A stretch of DNA of 64,000 nucleotides from an uncultured Hymenobacter sp. (GTDB lineage: Bacteria; Bacteroidota; Bacteroidia; Cytophagales; Hymenobacteraceae). Shown here piece by piece: positions 18,355 through 26,000 of this stretch. How positions within the stretch are numbered: the first letter of the stretch is position 1; each line of letters opens with the position of its first letter. A program made the translations under genes and the position numbers. Under the pieces are notes generated by a model, which saw only the letters and a program-made list of their open reading frames with translations, was not told the origin of the DNA and did no database searches. The DNA lies in contig CAJYPK010000046.1 in the NCBI GenBank assembly GCA_913776615.1, forward strand, positions 119,470 to 183,469, read 5' to 3'.

Positions 18355-19346
18355 TAGGAATTTCTGTTCCTACTCTTGCGCTACTCCGTAATGCACGAGT
18401 CGGGGCAGAAGAAAATACTGTTGTTGCAGAAAGCGTTTTAAGGCTTGGCGGTGGGCTGCGGCCCCGGCAGTGGCACCCCCCAGCCCGCCAAGTCGCGGGT
18501 GAACTCGCGCCCCGAAGGGGCCGCCAGCGGGACGCGGGGGCAGGTGGCGCGGCCTGGCTGGCCCATTCGGGGCTGGCCAGCAGCTCCTCATAAATGGCCT
18601 GGTGCCGCGCCAGCTCATCCGGCCAGTTCCAAGCCAGCAAGGAGGCCCGGCCGCGCCCAAAGACTAGCAGTCGGCCCGCGCCGGAGCTGGTAATCGGAGA
18701 AGAAAGCGGTGCACATAGTAAGCGTGCGTAAGTGTGGAGGCAGCTATAAAGGGGCATTACCTGGTCCGTCGTGCAGCGACCCGGCACGGGACGCAGGTAG
18801 TAGAGACCCGAGCCCCGGCTTACCCCTACGCCACCCGCACTTTTATTAGCAATTTTTCTATCATCATGAGATAACATACTCATCATCAGTATTATAAATG
18901 ACGCCCGCGGCCCGAAAACTGCGGGGCCGGCAGGCAGTACTGCACCCGTAGCAGCGAAATAGAGTCACGTAGCCAGGGCACTCGGCCAGCCGGGCAGAAA
19001 TAATCGGCCGCACGCCCTTGGCCGGCCCCACGCTCCGCGGGGGCCGTGGCGCCGATGGGCCGGGCCACATGCCTATTGCCAACGGGCTAAGTACTTTCCG
19101 CCTGGCCCCAACCTGGCTTTCTGACATCCGCTTATCTGACATCCGCTTATTTCCTGTTCCGACCAGCATTATCCGGCCAGCATCATTTCACCGTGCTGGC
19201 TACCGGCCGAGGGCGGATTCCTCGTGCCGCCCGCTACCCTCCCAGATTCCCTACTGCTAACCAGCCAGCAACTGTATCAGCGTATTTCAGGGTGCACCAG
19301 CTGACTCCACGCAAGCGTAGCTCCTGTATGAGCAATACAAAAATAT
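18355..19346. other. Non-coding or decayed DNA before the repeat array
   Basis: No convincing gene in about 1 kb. A minus-strand frame across 18338-18886 has a protein-like middle (RLLVFGRGRASLLAWNWPDE) but runs into low-complexity Arg/Pro/Ala on both sides and is probably debris. A perfect 15-bp tandem duplication, TCTGACATCCGCTTA, lies at 19120-19149. Confidence 0.45.
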
Positions 19347-19950
19347 TTGCAATATTGCAACACATAAAGCGCAGCAAGCGTGCAATACGCTAGCCATTGC
19401 AACACGGCAACACTACTACTGGCAGTGGCAGAGGCTAGCGAAGATCGCATGGTGAATGCACAATGCCTTTATAAAAGTTGTAGCCGTTTTCCCTTTTTGC
19501 AGTATTGCAGTATTGCTTAAAACACGCATAACTGATATCCCCGGTAGTTTACCCTGGTCGGTGCTCAGTTCGTAGTAAGGTGAATTAGTAATATTTTTGC
19601 AGTGTTGCAGTATTGCAAAAATCTTTGGTAAATAATACACGCTGTGATAAAGCTTTGCATTACAACAGAAAATGGGATATCTACAATACGTGTTGCAAAG
19701 TGTTCCGCGAGTACTGGTGCAGCAAAAGAAGAAAGTATAAATTCGTGCCCTATTGCAGTATTGTAAATGTTGCAATATTGCTAAATCGTAGGTTTGTATG
19801 TGTTGCCATATTGCGCGTATTACAGCGTTGCAATGTGGCACTCAAGCTAATATTGCAAGCTTGTGATGTTGTTCATGTTTCAGTATGGCGCGTACTTCAA
19901 TATTGCATATGTTGCAGCATTGCGCATGTTTTAGTATTGCTGTGTTGCCC
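19347..19950. repeat. Array of TTGC/GCAA repeats, candidate partition centromere
   Basis: About 600 bases directly upstream of parA are packed with variants of TTGCAATATTGC: the perfect palindrome TTGCAATATTGCAA at 19347-19360, clusters at 19498-19517, 19598-19617 and 19751-19781, and a dense run from 19801 to 19946. The spacing is irregular, unlike the replication iterons at 25.65 kb. The position in front of a short ParA and an RHH protein fits a type Ib plasmid centromere. Apparent open frames on both strands here are Cys/Gln/His-rich readings of the repeats. Confidence 0.72.
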
Positions 19951-19966
19951 CAGGGTTGTATGTTTG
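19937..19966 (+). promoter_or_regulatory. parA promoter
   Basis: TTG (19937-19939), 19 bases, then TATGTTTG (19959-19966) fits the Bacteroidota promoter pattern TTTG-N19-TAnnTTTG. ATG 19990 follows 23 bases later. The -33 element lies inside the last repeats of the array, so binding of the partition proteins there would repress their own operon. Confidence 0.65.
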
Positions 19967-19989
19967 TCAGAACTTTCACGCAATCGCCC

Positions 19990-20763
19990 ATGCGCATTTT
20001 AACTTTTGCTAATAACAAGGGGGGAGTTGGCAAAACCACTTCCGCCCTCGCGGTGGCCCATCGCCTGGCTGAAATGGGCCAGCGGGTGCTCTTCATTGAT
20101 GCCGACCCACAGGCCAATGCCAGCACTGCCTCGGGCTTGCCTGCGGGGCAGCCGCACCTGGGCCTGGCCCTCACGGAAGGGGAGGGGACCCCCACGCTGG
20201 CTACGCTCTGCTATCCGCTGACGCCGCAACTGAGCATGGTGCGCTCGGCCCGCATTATGGCGCAGCAAGAGAAGGGCTTCGGGAACGCCCCGGACTACCA
20301 GTTCTTTTTTCGCCATCAGTTGGAGGCGGTGGCCGACCGCTTCGACTACGTCATCATCGACACGGCTCCCAACCTAGGGCCACTTACCGTGGCGGCGCTC
20401 GTGGCCAGCGAGGCCGTGTTCATTCCTTTACAGCCAAACCTGTTTGGCAGCGAGGGCATGACGGCGCTCCTGGATATGGTGGCCCGCCTGAAGCGCAGCT
20501 TCAACCCGCAGCTGGGCGTGGGGGGCATCTTCTTCACAAAGTACTCGCCCACCTACCGCAAGGCCCTACACCACCAGTACGCCCGCGACCTGCAAGCCGA
20601 CCCCGCCCTGACGGCGCTGATGATGCGGCAAACCATTCGCGAGAACGTCTCGCTCGACGAGGCCCAGAGCGTGCAGAAGCCCATCTACGAGTGGGCGCCC
20701 GCTTCTAATGGGGCCGCCGACTACCGCAGCCTCACGGACGAAATTCTTACCCGCTTAGCCTGA
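19990..20763 (+). CDS. parA: ParA-family partition ATPase
   Basis: 257 residues from ATG 19990 (MRILTFANNKGGVGKTT); the in-frame extension upstream runs through the repeat array and is rejected. The deviant Walker A motif is KGGVGKT (10-16), the A' motif is FIDADPQANAS, and Walker B is VIIDTAPNLG. There is no N-terminal HTH, as in type Ib plasmid ParA proteins. It forms nucleoid-bound gradients that move plasmid-partner complexes. The RHH gene follows after 8 bp, and the candidate centromere lies upstream. Good confidence in function; the host replicon is inferred. Confidence 0.9.
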   Translation: MRILTFANNKGGVGKTTSALAVAHRLAEMGQRVLFIDADPQANASTASGLPAGQPHLGLALTEGEGTPTLATLCYPLTPQLSMVRSARIMAQQEKGFGNAPDYQFFFRHQLEAVADRFDYVIIDTAPNLGPLTVAALVASEAVFIPLQPNLFGSEGMTALLDMVARLKRSFNPQLGVGGIFFTKYSPTYRKALHHQYARDLQADPALTALMMRQTIRENVSLDEAQSVQKPIYEWAPASNGAADYRSLTDEILTRLA

Positions 20764-20771
20764 TTAGTACC

Positions 20772-21149
20772 ATGGCCAAACCTTCCATGACCGGCACCCG
20801 CACGCGGTTAGCCGTGAGCGCCGACGAGCTGATATACGGCATCGAATCCAGCCCGCCGGTTGCCCCGCCACCCGCCACCCTGCCCCCGGTAGCTTCGGCC
20901 GGCCCCGGTGCGGCGGCGGCTCCCGAGCCGGCGGCCCAGCTGGTAAGCCGGGTGGTATTCACCAACCAGCTCAAGCCCGACGTGTACCGGGAGCTGCGCC
21001 AGTACGAGTATTGGGCGCACATGGAACTGCACGAAATTCTACACGAGGCCATCGTGGCCTACCTGGCCGACAAGCCGGAGGCCAAGCAGGAGCTACCGCC
21101 CAAGGTGGCCGCTAAGCTGCTCCAGAAGTTGGTGCGCAAGGCTGACTAG
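20772..21149 (+). CDS. Small ribbon-helix-helix partition partner (ParB/ParG analogue)
   Basis: 125 residues, eight bases after parA. The N-terminal ~50 residues are Pro/Ala-rich and flexible. The C-terminus reads VSRVVFTNQLKPDVYRELRQYEYW, then AHMELHEILHEAIVAYLADK, a beta strand plus two helices as in RHH DNA-binding proteins. Type Ib systems pair a short ParA with just such a protein, whose flexible N-terminus stimulates the ATPase while the RHH dimer binds the centromere. It is not a ParB CTPase. A strong terminator follows. Confidence 0.75.
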   Translation: MAKPSMTGTRTRLAVSADELIYGIESSPPVAPPPATLPPVASAGPGAAAAPEPAAQLVSRVVFTNQLKPDVYRELRQYEYWAHMELHEILHEAIVAYLADKPEAKQELPPKVAAKLLQKLVRKAD

Positions 21150-21159
21150 GCGCCCATCT

Positions 21160-21219
21160 GGAAATGTTGAAAGGCCAGCCTGCTGAGTTTGTCGAAGCAG
21201 GCTGGCCTTTTACATTTCC
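21160..21219. terminator. Bidirectional terminator between parA operon and LytTR gene
   Basis: A perfect 15-bp stem (AAAGGCCAGCCTGCT at 21170-21184 with 21196-21210) is flanked by a second pairing block, GGAAATGT (21160-21167) with ACATTTCC (21212-21219). A-rich and T-rich flanks let it work in both directions between the convergent genes. Confidence 0.85.
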
Positions 21220-21252
21220 AAGCCCAGTCTAGGTAGAGCAAGGGAGGTGCGG

Positions 21253-21981
21253 CTACTTCCAGCGGCTAAAAAACTGGTCGACGGCCTCGCGGTAGCCATC
21301 GCTCACGGGCAGGGTTTGCTGGCGCACCTGCACCGTGCCGCGGCCCACAGCGGCCACGTGGTCGAGCCCCACGATGTAGGAGCGGTGGATGCGCATAAAC
21401 TTATCAGCGGGCAGCTTTTCGCTTATGCCGCGCAGGCTGGTGAGGGAGAGCAGCGGCCGGGCGGCGCTGGCCAGGTGCACCTTCACGTAGTCCTTGAGGC
21501 CCTCCACGTAGAGAATATTGGCGAGCATGACTCGGACGAGCTGATACTCGACTTTCAGGTAGATGTGGTCTTGGGGTGGGACAGGGGCTGGCGCGGGGGT
21601 GACCGGCGCTAGCCCCGCGCCAGCCCCAAAGTAGGCGCGCGCCTTGAGCGCCGCCCGCAAAAACTCCTCGTAGTTGAAGGGTTTGAGCAAATAGTCGAGC
21701 GCATCGACCCGGAAGCCTTCGAGGGCATAGTGGTTGAAGGCCGTGGTGAAAATGACGCGCTGCCCGCTGCCCAGCAACACCCGGGCCAGCTCGATACCGC
21801 TGAGGTCGGGCATCTTGATATCCAGAAACAAGAGCCGGACCTCGGGCTGCTCGTGCAGCGCGCTCAGGGCCGCCACGGCGCTGGCATAGCGCCCGGCCAG
21901 GCGCAAAAAGGGCGTTTGCTCGATAAAGGCGCACACCAGGCCCAGGGCCAGGGGCTCATCGTCGACGGCAAAGCACGGCAT
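21253..21981 (-). CDS. LytTR-family response regulator
   Basis: 242 residues from ATG 21981 (MPCFAVDDEPLALG), five bases after the kinase stop; ATG 22014 is an alternative that would overlap the kinase by 28 bp. Receiver domain: D7-D8-E9 pocket, phospho-acceptor D54 in LLFLDIKMPDLSG, T and K in FTTAFNHYA and YLLKPF. LytTR domain from about residue 150 (HIYLKVEYQLVRVMLANILYVEG, KFMRIHRSYIVGLDHV). It is co-transcribed with the kinase. No target is evident. Confidence 0.92.
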   Translation of the reverse strand: MPCFAVDDEPLALGLVCAFIEQTPFLRLAGRYASAVAALSALHEQPEVRLLFLDIKMPDLSGIELARVLLGSGQRVIFTTAFNHYALEGFRVDALDYLLKPFNYEEFLRAALKARAYFGAGAGLAPVTPAPAPVPPQDHIYLKVEYQLVRVMLANILYVEGLKDYVKVHLASAARPLLSLTSLRGISEKLPADKFMRIHRSYIVGLDHVAAVGRGTVQVRQQTLPVSDGYREAVDQFFSRWK

Positions 21982-21986
21982 GGGGG

Positions 21987-23165
21987 CTAGGGGTGCAGCT
22001 GTAGGCTCAGGCATATTTCGTACTCGTGCAAGGAGGTGGGGTTGGTAACGCGCAGGTGGTGGCGGCCGGGGTAGAGTAGGGCGAGGCGCCGGCGGGTATT
22101 GGCCAGCCCGATGCCGCCGGGCTCCTCGGTGGGAACCGGGGCGTTGGGAAACAGGGTATTGCGCACGCATAGCTCGACCTGCTGCGGGCCGGGCTGCCGC
22201 AGGGCCACCGTGATGCGGCTCGGCGCCACGGCACTCACCCCGTGCTTGAACGCGTTTTCGACCAGCGGCTGAAACAGCATGGGCGCGATAAGCGGGTCGG
22301 CGGCCAATACACCGGGCGCCGGGGCGGCGGGCAGCTCCAGCACCACGGCTACCTGGTCGGTGAGACGCAGGTGCATTAGGTCGATATAGTCGCGCAAAAA
22401 GCTGACTTCCTGGCTCAGGCGGGTGTGGCCACCCGGCGATTCGTAGAGCACGTAGCGCATCATGCGCGAGAGGCGGTGCAGGGCGGCCCGTGCCCGCTCG
22501 CCGTCGAGCAGCGTGAGGGCGTAGATGTTGTTGAGTGTGTTGAAGAAGAAGTGCGGATTAATCTGCGCCTTCAGCAGCGACAGCTCCGTGGCTAGGCGCT
22601 CCTGCTCCAGCGCGGCCCGCACCTGGGCGTCGCGCTGGCCCCGCTGCACGGCGGCCACGCTCGTGCCCAGTCCCACCACCAGCAGGGTCGAGAGCAGCAC
22701 GGCGGGGTCGAGCCAGCGCTGGTCCCCTGGCCCCTGCCCCGGCGCGCCACCGCCCGGCGGGTGGGGTGGGGGAGAGCCCGCCGGAGGCCGGCCAGGGTAC
22801 CCCGGGCCGAAAACCCGCCCGCCGGGCAGATGAGCTGGGGCCAGCTGCCCAAGGCCAGCTGGGTTCCACGAGCCTTCCAGCCGCTGCCGCAGGCCGCGGT
22901 ACGGCACCACCACGCCCACCACCAGCACGGCCAAAAACCCCAGGTAGGCCAGCAGGTGGCGGCCGTATAGCAGCCGCGGCACGGCCCAGTGCACATTGAG
23001 GTAAAATACGCCCAGCAGCACCCCAAAAAGCAGCGTTTGCAGCCAGTAGAATGTGGCCGGGGCAAGGTTGCCGGTGGGCTGCGTAAATACCAGTACGCTC
23101 AGCAGCACCCAGATAAGGCCCTGTAGCAATACGGCCTGCGCCTGGCGGGAAGATAGAAAAAGCAT
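21987..23165 (-). CDS. LytS-type sensor histidine kinase
   Basis: 392 residues from ATG 23165 (MLFLSSRQAQAVLLQG); the frame continues 25 codons upstream but those would overlap the pirin-like gene. Membrane helices near residues 12-30, 42-58, 72-90 and 155-175. A Pro/Gly-rich insert (about residues 105-148) lies before the last helix. The His_kinase motif is KAQINPHFFFNTLNNIYA with H205. The ATP-binding part has LVENAFKHGV and GGIGLANTRRRLALLY. Partner of the LytTR regulator immediately downstream. Confidence 0.9.
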   Translation of the reverse strand: MLFLSSRQAQAVLLQGLIWVLLSVLVFTQPTGNLAPATFYWLQTLLFGVLLGVFYLNVHWAVPRLLYGRHLLAYLGFLAVLVVGVVVPYRGLRQRLEGSWNPAGLGQLAPAHLPGGRVFGPGYPGRPPAGSPPPHPPGGGAPGQGPGDQRWLDPAVLLSTLLVVGLGTSVAAVQRGQRDAQVRAALEQERLATELSLLKAQINPHFFFNTLNNIYALTLLDGERARAALHRLSRMMRYVLYESPGGHTRLSQEVSFLRDYIDLMHLRLTDQVAVVLELPAAPAPGVLAADPLIAPMLFQPLVENAFKHGVSAVAPSRITVALRQPGPQQVELCVRNTLFPNAPVPTEEPGGIGLANTRRRLALLYPGRHHLRVTNPTSLHEYEICLSLQLHP

Positions 23166-23226
23166 GCGGCTGCGGGGGCTCAAAACCACCCGCAAGCTAG
23201 CGTTCCGGCGCGCAAGCGAACGTAGG

Positions 23227-23940
23227 TCAAGCGAACGCATCCAATTCCAGGACTAGCAGCAGGGCGTCGTTACTCAGGGCTTCCGCCTCCACTGCGGGCA
23301 CGTCCCAGAGGGCTAGCCCGTCGCTGGCGTGCAGCAGCCGGCCCGCTACCTCGAAGGCCCCTGCCAGCACAAACGCAAAAAAGCCCGCCCCGGGCTGGCG
23401 CAGGACGTACGTGGCCTCGGTTCGGCCGGCAAACCGCCCCAGGCTTATCCGGCCGGGCACGCCGGGGGCGCCAGGCAGCAGCTCGCGCAGTTGGTTGGCG
23501 AGGCTGGACGCCTCAAACGCCTGGGTGCGGCTGCCGGCCGGCCCCGCGCCCGGTGCCACTGCCAGCCACAGGTGCAGGCAGCAAACCAAATCGGCTTCGT
23601 ACAAATTACCCAGGTGCAGGAACCCGCCCGCCGGCACGGCAGCCACCCAGATTTCGCCCACCTCCACCGCTTTCGCCTCAACCAGCGACGTACCCGCCCG
23701 CACCGCGCCCAGCAGCGGCAGCACCAGAACGCAGACCGCCTCAGCAGTGGGCAGCGCTACGGCCTGGCCACCAACCAACGTTTCCTCATTAAGGGCCAGC
23801 AGGCGGCCGAAAGGCGCTTTATGCTCGTCGACGTAGTCCCCAAACCGGAAGGTGCAGTAGCGCCGAAAGGCCGCCGTTGCCAGGCGGCCACGCTGCTCAG
23901 TCAGAAATATTTTGCCGGGCGAGTGTTGCATAAGGGCCAT
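23227..23940 (-). CDS. Pirin-like bicupin protein without metal ligands
   Basis: 237 residues (ATG 23940; MQHSPG at 23931 is an alternative). The layout follows pirin/YhaK proteins: FRFGDYVDEHKAPFGRLLALNEE at the start, a first cupin with VCVLVLPLLGAVRAGTSLVEAKAVEVGEIWVAAVPAGG, and the typical pirin end SDGLALWDVPAVEAEALSNDALLLVLELD. In pirins the H-x-H and G-x-x-H metal ligands sit where this protein has ALPTAE and AGGFLH, so the usual iron or quercetinase site appears absent. Function unknown. It lies just upstream of, and is co-directional with, the LytS/LytTR pair. Confidence 0.65.
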   Translation of the reverse strand: MALMQHSPGKIFLTEQRGRLATAAFRRYCTFRFGDYVDEHKAPFGRLLALNEETLVGGQAVALPTAEAVCVLVLPLLGAVRAGTSLVEAKAVEVGEIWVAAVPAGGFLHLGNLYEADLVCCLHLWLAVAPGAGPAGSRTQAFEASSLANQLRELLPGAPGVPGRISLGRFAGRTEATYVLRQPGAGFFAFVLAGAFEVAGRLLHASDGLALWDVPAVEAEALSNDALLLVLELDAFA

Positions 23941-23944
23941 AAAG

Positions 23945-24451
23945 TCAAGGCAAAACCTGAAGCGAATGAATAGCCAGGTACGGCTGAAGCTGAAAAAGCC
24001 GGGTCGTAAACGCGCCAGCCGGCCCGGCGGCGGCCGGGTCCGAAACGAGCAGGTATGGCCCCACGGTGTCGTGCCACACCAGCGGCTCCGAGTAGAAGCT
24101 GATGGCTAGCCGGTGCTGGGCCTGGTCGAGGACATCCGAGGCCAGCAGCTCGAACTCAAACTGCGAGAACCGCAGGCAAGACTGTCCTAGGTTGTCGACT
24201 ATTCCAGGCACCCAGCCGCCCAGCTGCTGCAAGTAGCCCCGCACGGCCCCGCTCACCAAGAAAGGTAGCTGCGCGGCCCCCGGCACGTGCTCCAGCAGTT
24301 CGGCCAGTGAGCGGTGGCGCTGCTGATTAAAATACTGGCCTTGCAGGCAGAACTCTTGGTAAGTGGCGGCAAACACCAGCCGGTCCCAGGGCCGGGTGGC
24401 CGTGGCGTCGATGAGCTTGCGGTATCACAGCGTGATGGTACGGGTAGACAT
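23945..24451 (-). pseudogene. Unidentified gene with an early nonsense codon
   Basis: Reading from ATG 24451 gives MSTRTITL, then TGA at 24427-24425, then an uninterrupted 159 codons (YRKLIDATATRPWDRLVFAATYQEF onward) to 23945. The sequence on both sides of the stop is protein-like and in the same frame, so a single substitution such as CGA to TGA explains it. Alternatively translation starts at a GTG near 24376. I do not recognise the family; it is soluble, with no signal peptide. It sits four bases upstream of the pirin-like gene, same strand. Confidence 0.55.
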
Positions 24452-24504
24452 GGCACAGGGCACGCCAGCGAGGGACTAGCGACCAAAGGCTGGCGCTGGG
24501 CCGG

Positions 24505-25227
24505 CTAGGCCGGTACGGCCAGCGTAAAGGCCAATTGAAAGCCCGCGCTGGTGCTACCCGTAACGGTAGCCAGCTCCACGCCGGCCGTGTCATCACTGAA
24601 CACGTTGTCGTTCTTATTGGTAGTGTAGCCCGTCAGGCCCTTGGCGTAGCCATTGACGGCCGCCAGCGCCGTACCCGTGCCCTCGGGAAAGGCAATCTGG
24701 GTTATTTTTAGCGACGTGCCGCTCGCCGTGTATACGTGCACGTGGATGTGGGTGGCCCGGCCCGTATACCAGCCCGGAAAGATGCTCGTGAACACCACCT
24801 GCCCCTTGGCGTCGGTAGTTTGACGGCCCCGCAAAAAATGCACAGCCGTGTAGTTGACGCTCTGCATGCCCGAGCCGCCGTACTCGGAGTAGTTGCCCTC
24901 GGTGTCGCAGTGCCAGATATCGACCAGCACGCCGGCCAGCGCCGCGCAGCCGTTGTTGCTGTTCGTCACGGTGAGCGTCGCCGTGAGCTTGTAGCCCGCC
25001 TTGCCGTCCGTAATATCGGCCCGCACGTAGGACGACGGCGAGTGGGTAGGAAAGGGCCCCTCGGTTTCGGTCGGGGCTACGGTGCAGCTGCCCGAGGTGG
25101 TACCCGTGCCGGTCGTAGTGGTCGAGGTGGTTGGGGTCACCGTATCCTCCTTGCTGCAAGCGGCAAGCAAAGCAGGCGCCGACGCTACGCCGGCTAGTAA
25201 ACTCTTGAGGAAGTACTTTCTTTCCAT
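24505..25227 (-). CDS. Intradiol ring-cleavage dioxygenase-like lipoprotein
   Basis: 240 residues from ATG 25227 (MERKYFLKSLLAGVASAPALLAACS), which gives a signal with a lipobox cysteine (LLAAC). A Thr/Gly-rich linker follows (TTSTTTTGTGTTSG). The catalytic domain shows the intradiol dioxygenase fold: APTETEGPFPT, VLVDIWHCDTEGNYSEY with candidate Tyr ligand, FTSIFPGWYTGRATHIHVHVY with H-x-H ligands. Cytoplasmic members cleave catechols using Fe(III). Extracytoplasmic lipoprotein versions are common in Bacteroidota and their substrates are unclear. Confidence 0.88.
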   Translation of the reverse strand: MERKYFLKSLLAGVASAPALLAACSKEDTVTPTTSTTTTGTGTTSGSCTVAPTETEGPFPTHSPSSYVRADITDGKAGYKLTATLTVTNSNNGCAALAGVLVDIWHCDTEGNYSEYGGSGMQSVNYTAVHFLRGRQTTDAKGQVVFTSIFPGWYTGRATHIHVHVYTASGTSLKITQIAFPEGTGTALAAVNGYAKGLTGYTTNKNDNVFSDDTAGVELATVTGSTSAGFQLAFTLAVPA

Positions 25228-25650
25228 GGCAGTAGTGCGTGAGCAAGTAACGCCACAAAGGTGCCGACCAGCCCGGCGCCCGGCCAGCACCAATCGACGG
25301 TTACCAGCTGTGAGCCGACAAGTGCCTCCTTTCTCGTGGAAGTAGGCGTCTGCGAACTACACTTATACCCTCAGGGCTAGCCAACGCTGCTCAGAGAGAA
25401 TAGGGGAAAACCAATCATCAGGTTTAGTGCAGGTCCTGCGGCCAATCAATACTGAATCAAACACTTTTTAATGTAGCTACACGATTCGCGCCCATTTGTG
25501 TGCGAAGCCAGCTTTTAGCTGTCAGCTTTAGTTAAGCTTGACCAAAGAAAAGCAACCTAAAAAAAACACTAGCTAGTCTTACTTTACTTTAAAGTCTTAT
25601 AGTCTTACGGCCTCCATAACGTTTTGAAAATCATATCATTGCAAGGGGTA
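25228..25650. other. Intergenic, AT-rich origin flank
   Basis: No gene. Bases ~25500-25620 are AT-rich with long A and T runs next to the iterons, and AGTCTTA(C/T) occurs three times at 25575, 25593 and 25601. The position and composition suit a DNA-unwinding element of an iteron origin. Confidence 0.5.
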
Positions 25651-25864
25651 TCTGCTACCAAAACCGTCTTATCTGCTACCAAAACCGTCCTATCTGCTAC
25701 CAAAACCTCACTTATCTGCTACCAAAACCGTCAGGTTCCTGCTACCAAAACCGTCTTATCTGCTACCAAAACCGTCCTATCTGCTACCAAAACCGTCAGC
25801 TATCTGCTACCAAAACCGTCCTATCTGCTACTAAAACCGTCAGCTATCTGCTACCGAAACCGTC
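25651..25864 (+). repeat. Replication iterons (10 direct copies)
   Basis: Ten copies of TCTGCTACCAAAACCGTC begin at 25651, 25672, 25693, 25715, 25738, 25759, 25780, 25803, 25824 and 25847. The 21-23-bp spacing is about two helical turns, so bound proteins would line up on one face. Copies 3, 5, 9 and 10 carry one to three changes. The array is directly upstream of a Rep_3 initiator gene, the standard arrangement of a theta-replicating plasmid origin. The open frame through it (repeats of SATKTVL) is not a gene. Confidence 0.92.
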
Positions 25865-25893
25865 TTTAGTGGCAGGGCTTGACCAAGGGAAAT

Positions 25894-25911
25894 GACGGTT
25901 TTAGTAGCAGC
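25894..25911 (-). repeat. Inverted iteron copy
   Basis: GACGGTTTTAGTAGCAGC is the reverse complement of the iteron (variant 9) with one mismatch. It lies 29 bp past the last direct copy and 90 bp before the repA start. Inverted partial iterons in front of rep genes are classic autoregulatory operators bound by Rep dimers. Confidence 0.75.
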
Positions 25912-26000
25912 AACCTGCGTTCCTGGCGGGCCAATTACTGGCGCATCTGCTACAACTTTCGCCAATTCCCGTATTTTGGGGGCAGATAAACGGTTGCCTG

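Noticed and set aside
18338..18886. 182-codon minus-strand ORF
   Set aside because: Only a short middle part looks like protein and the ends are Arg/Pro/Ala low-complexity sequence; at best it is gene debris.
19416..20002. Overlapping ORFs on both strands through the TTGC repeat array
   Set aside because: Their Cys/Ile/Gln/His-rich sequences come from the DNA repeats, and the plus-strand frame only becomes protein-like at the ParA start.
25651..25864. CRISPR array
   Set aside because: The 18-base units at 21-23-bp spacing leave only 3-5 bases between them, with no spacers and no cas genes; they are iterons.
25624..25869. 82-codon plus-strand ORF rich in SATKTVL repeats
   Set aside because: It is a read-through of the ten replication iterons and has no start context or protein-like composition.
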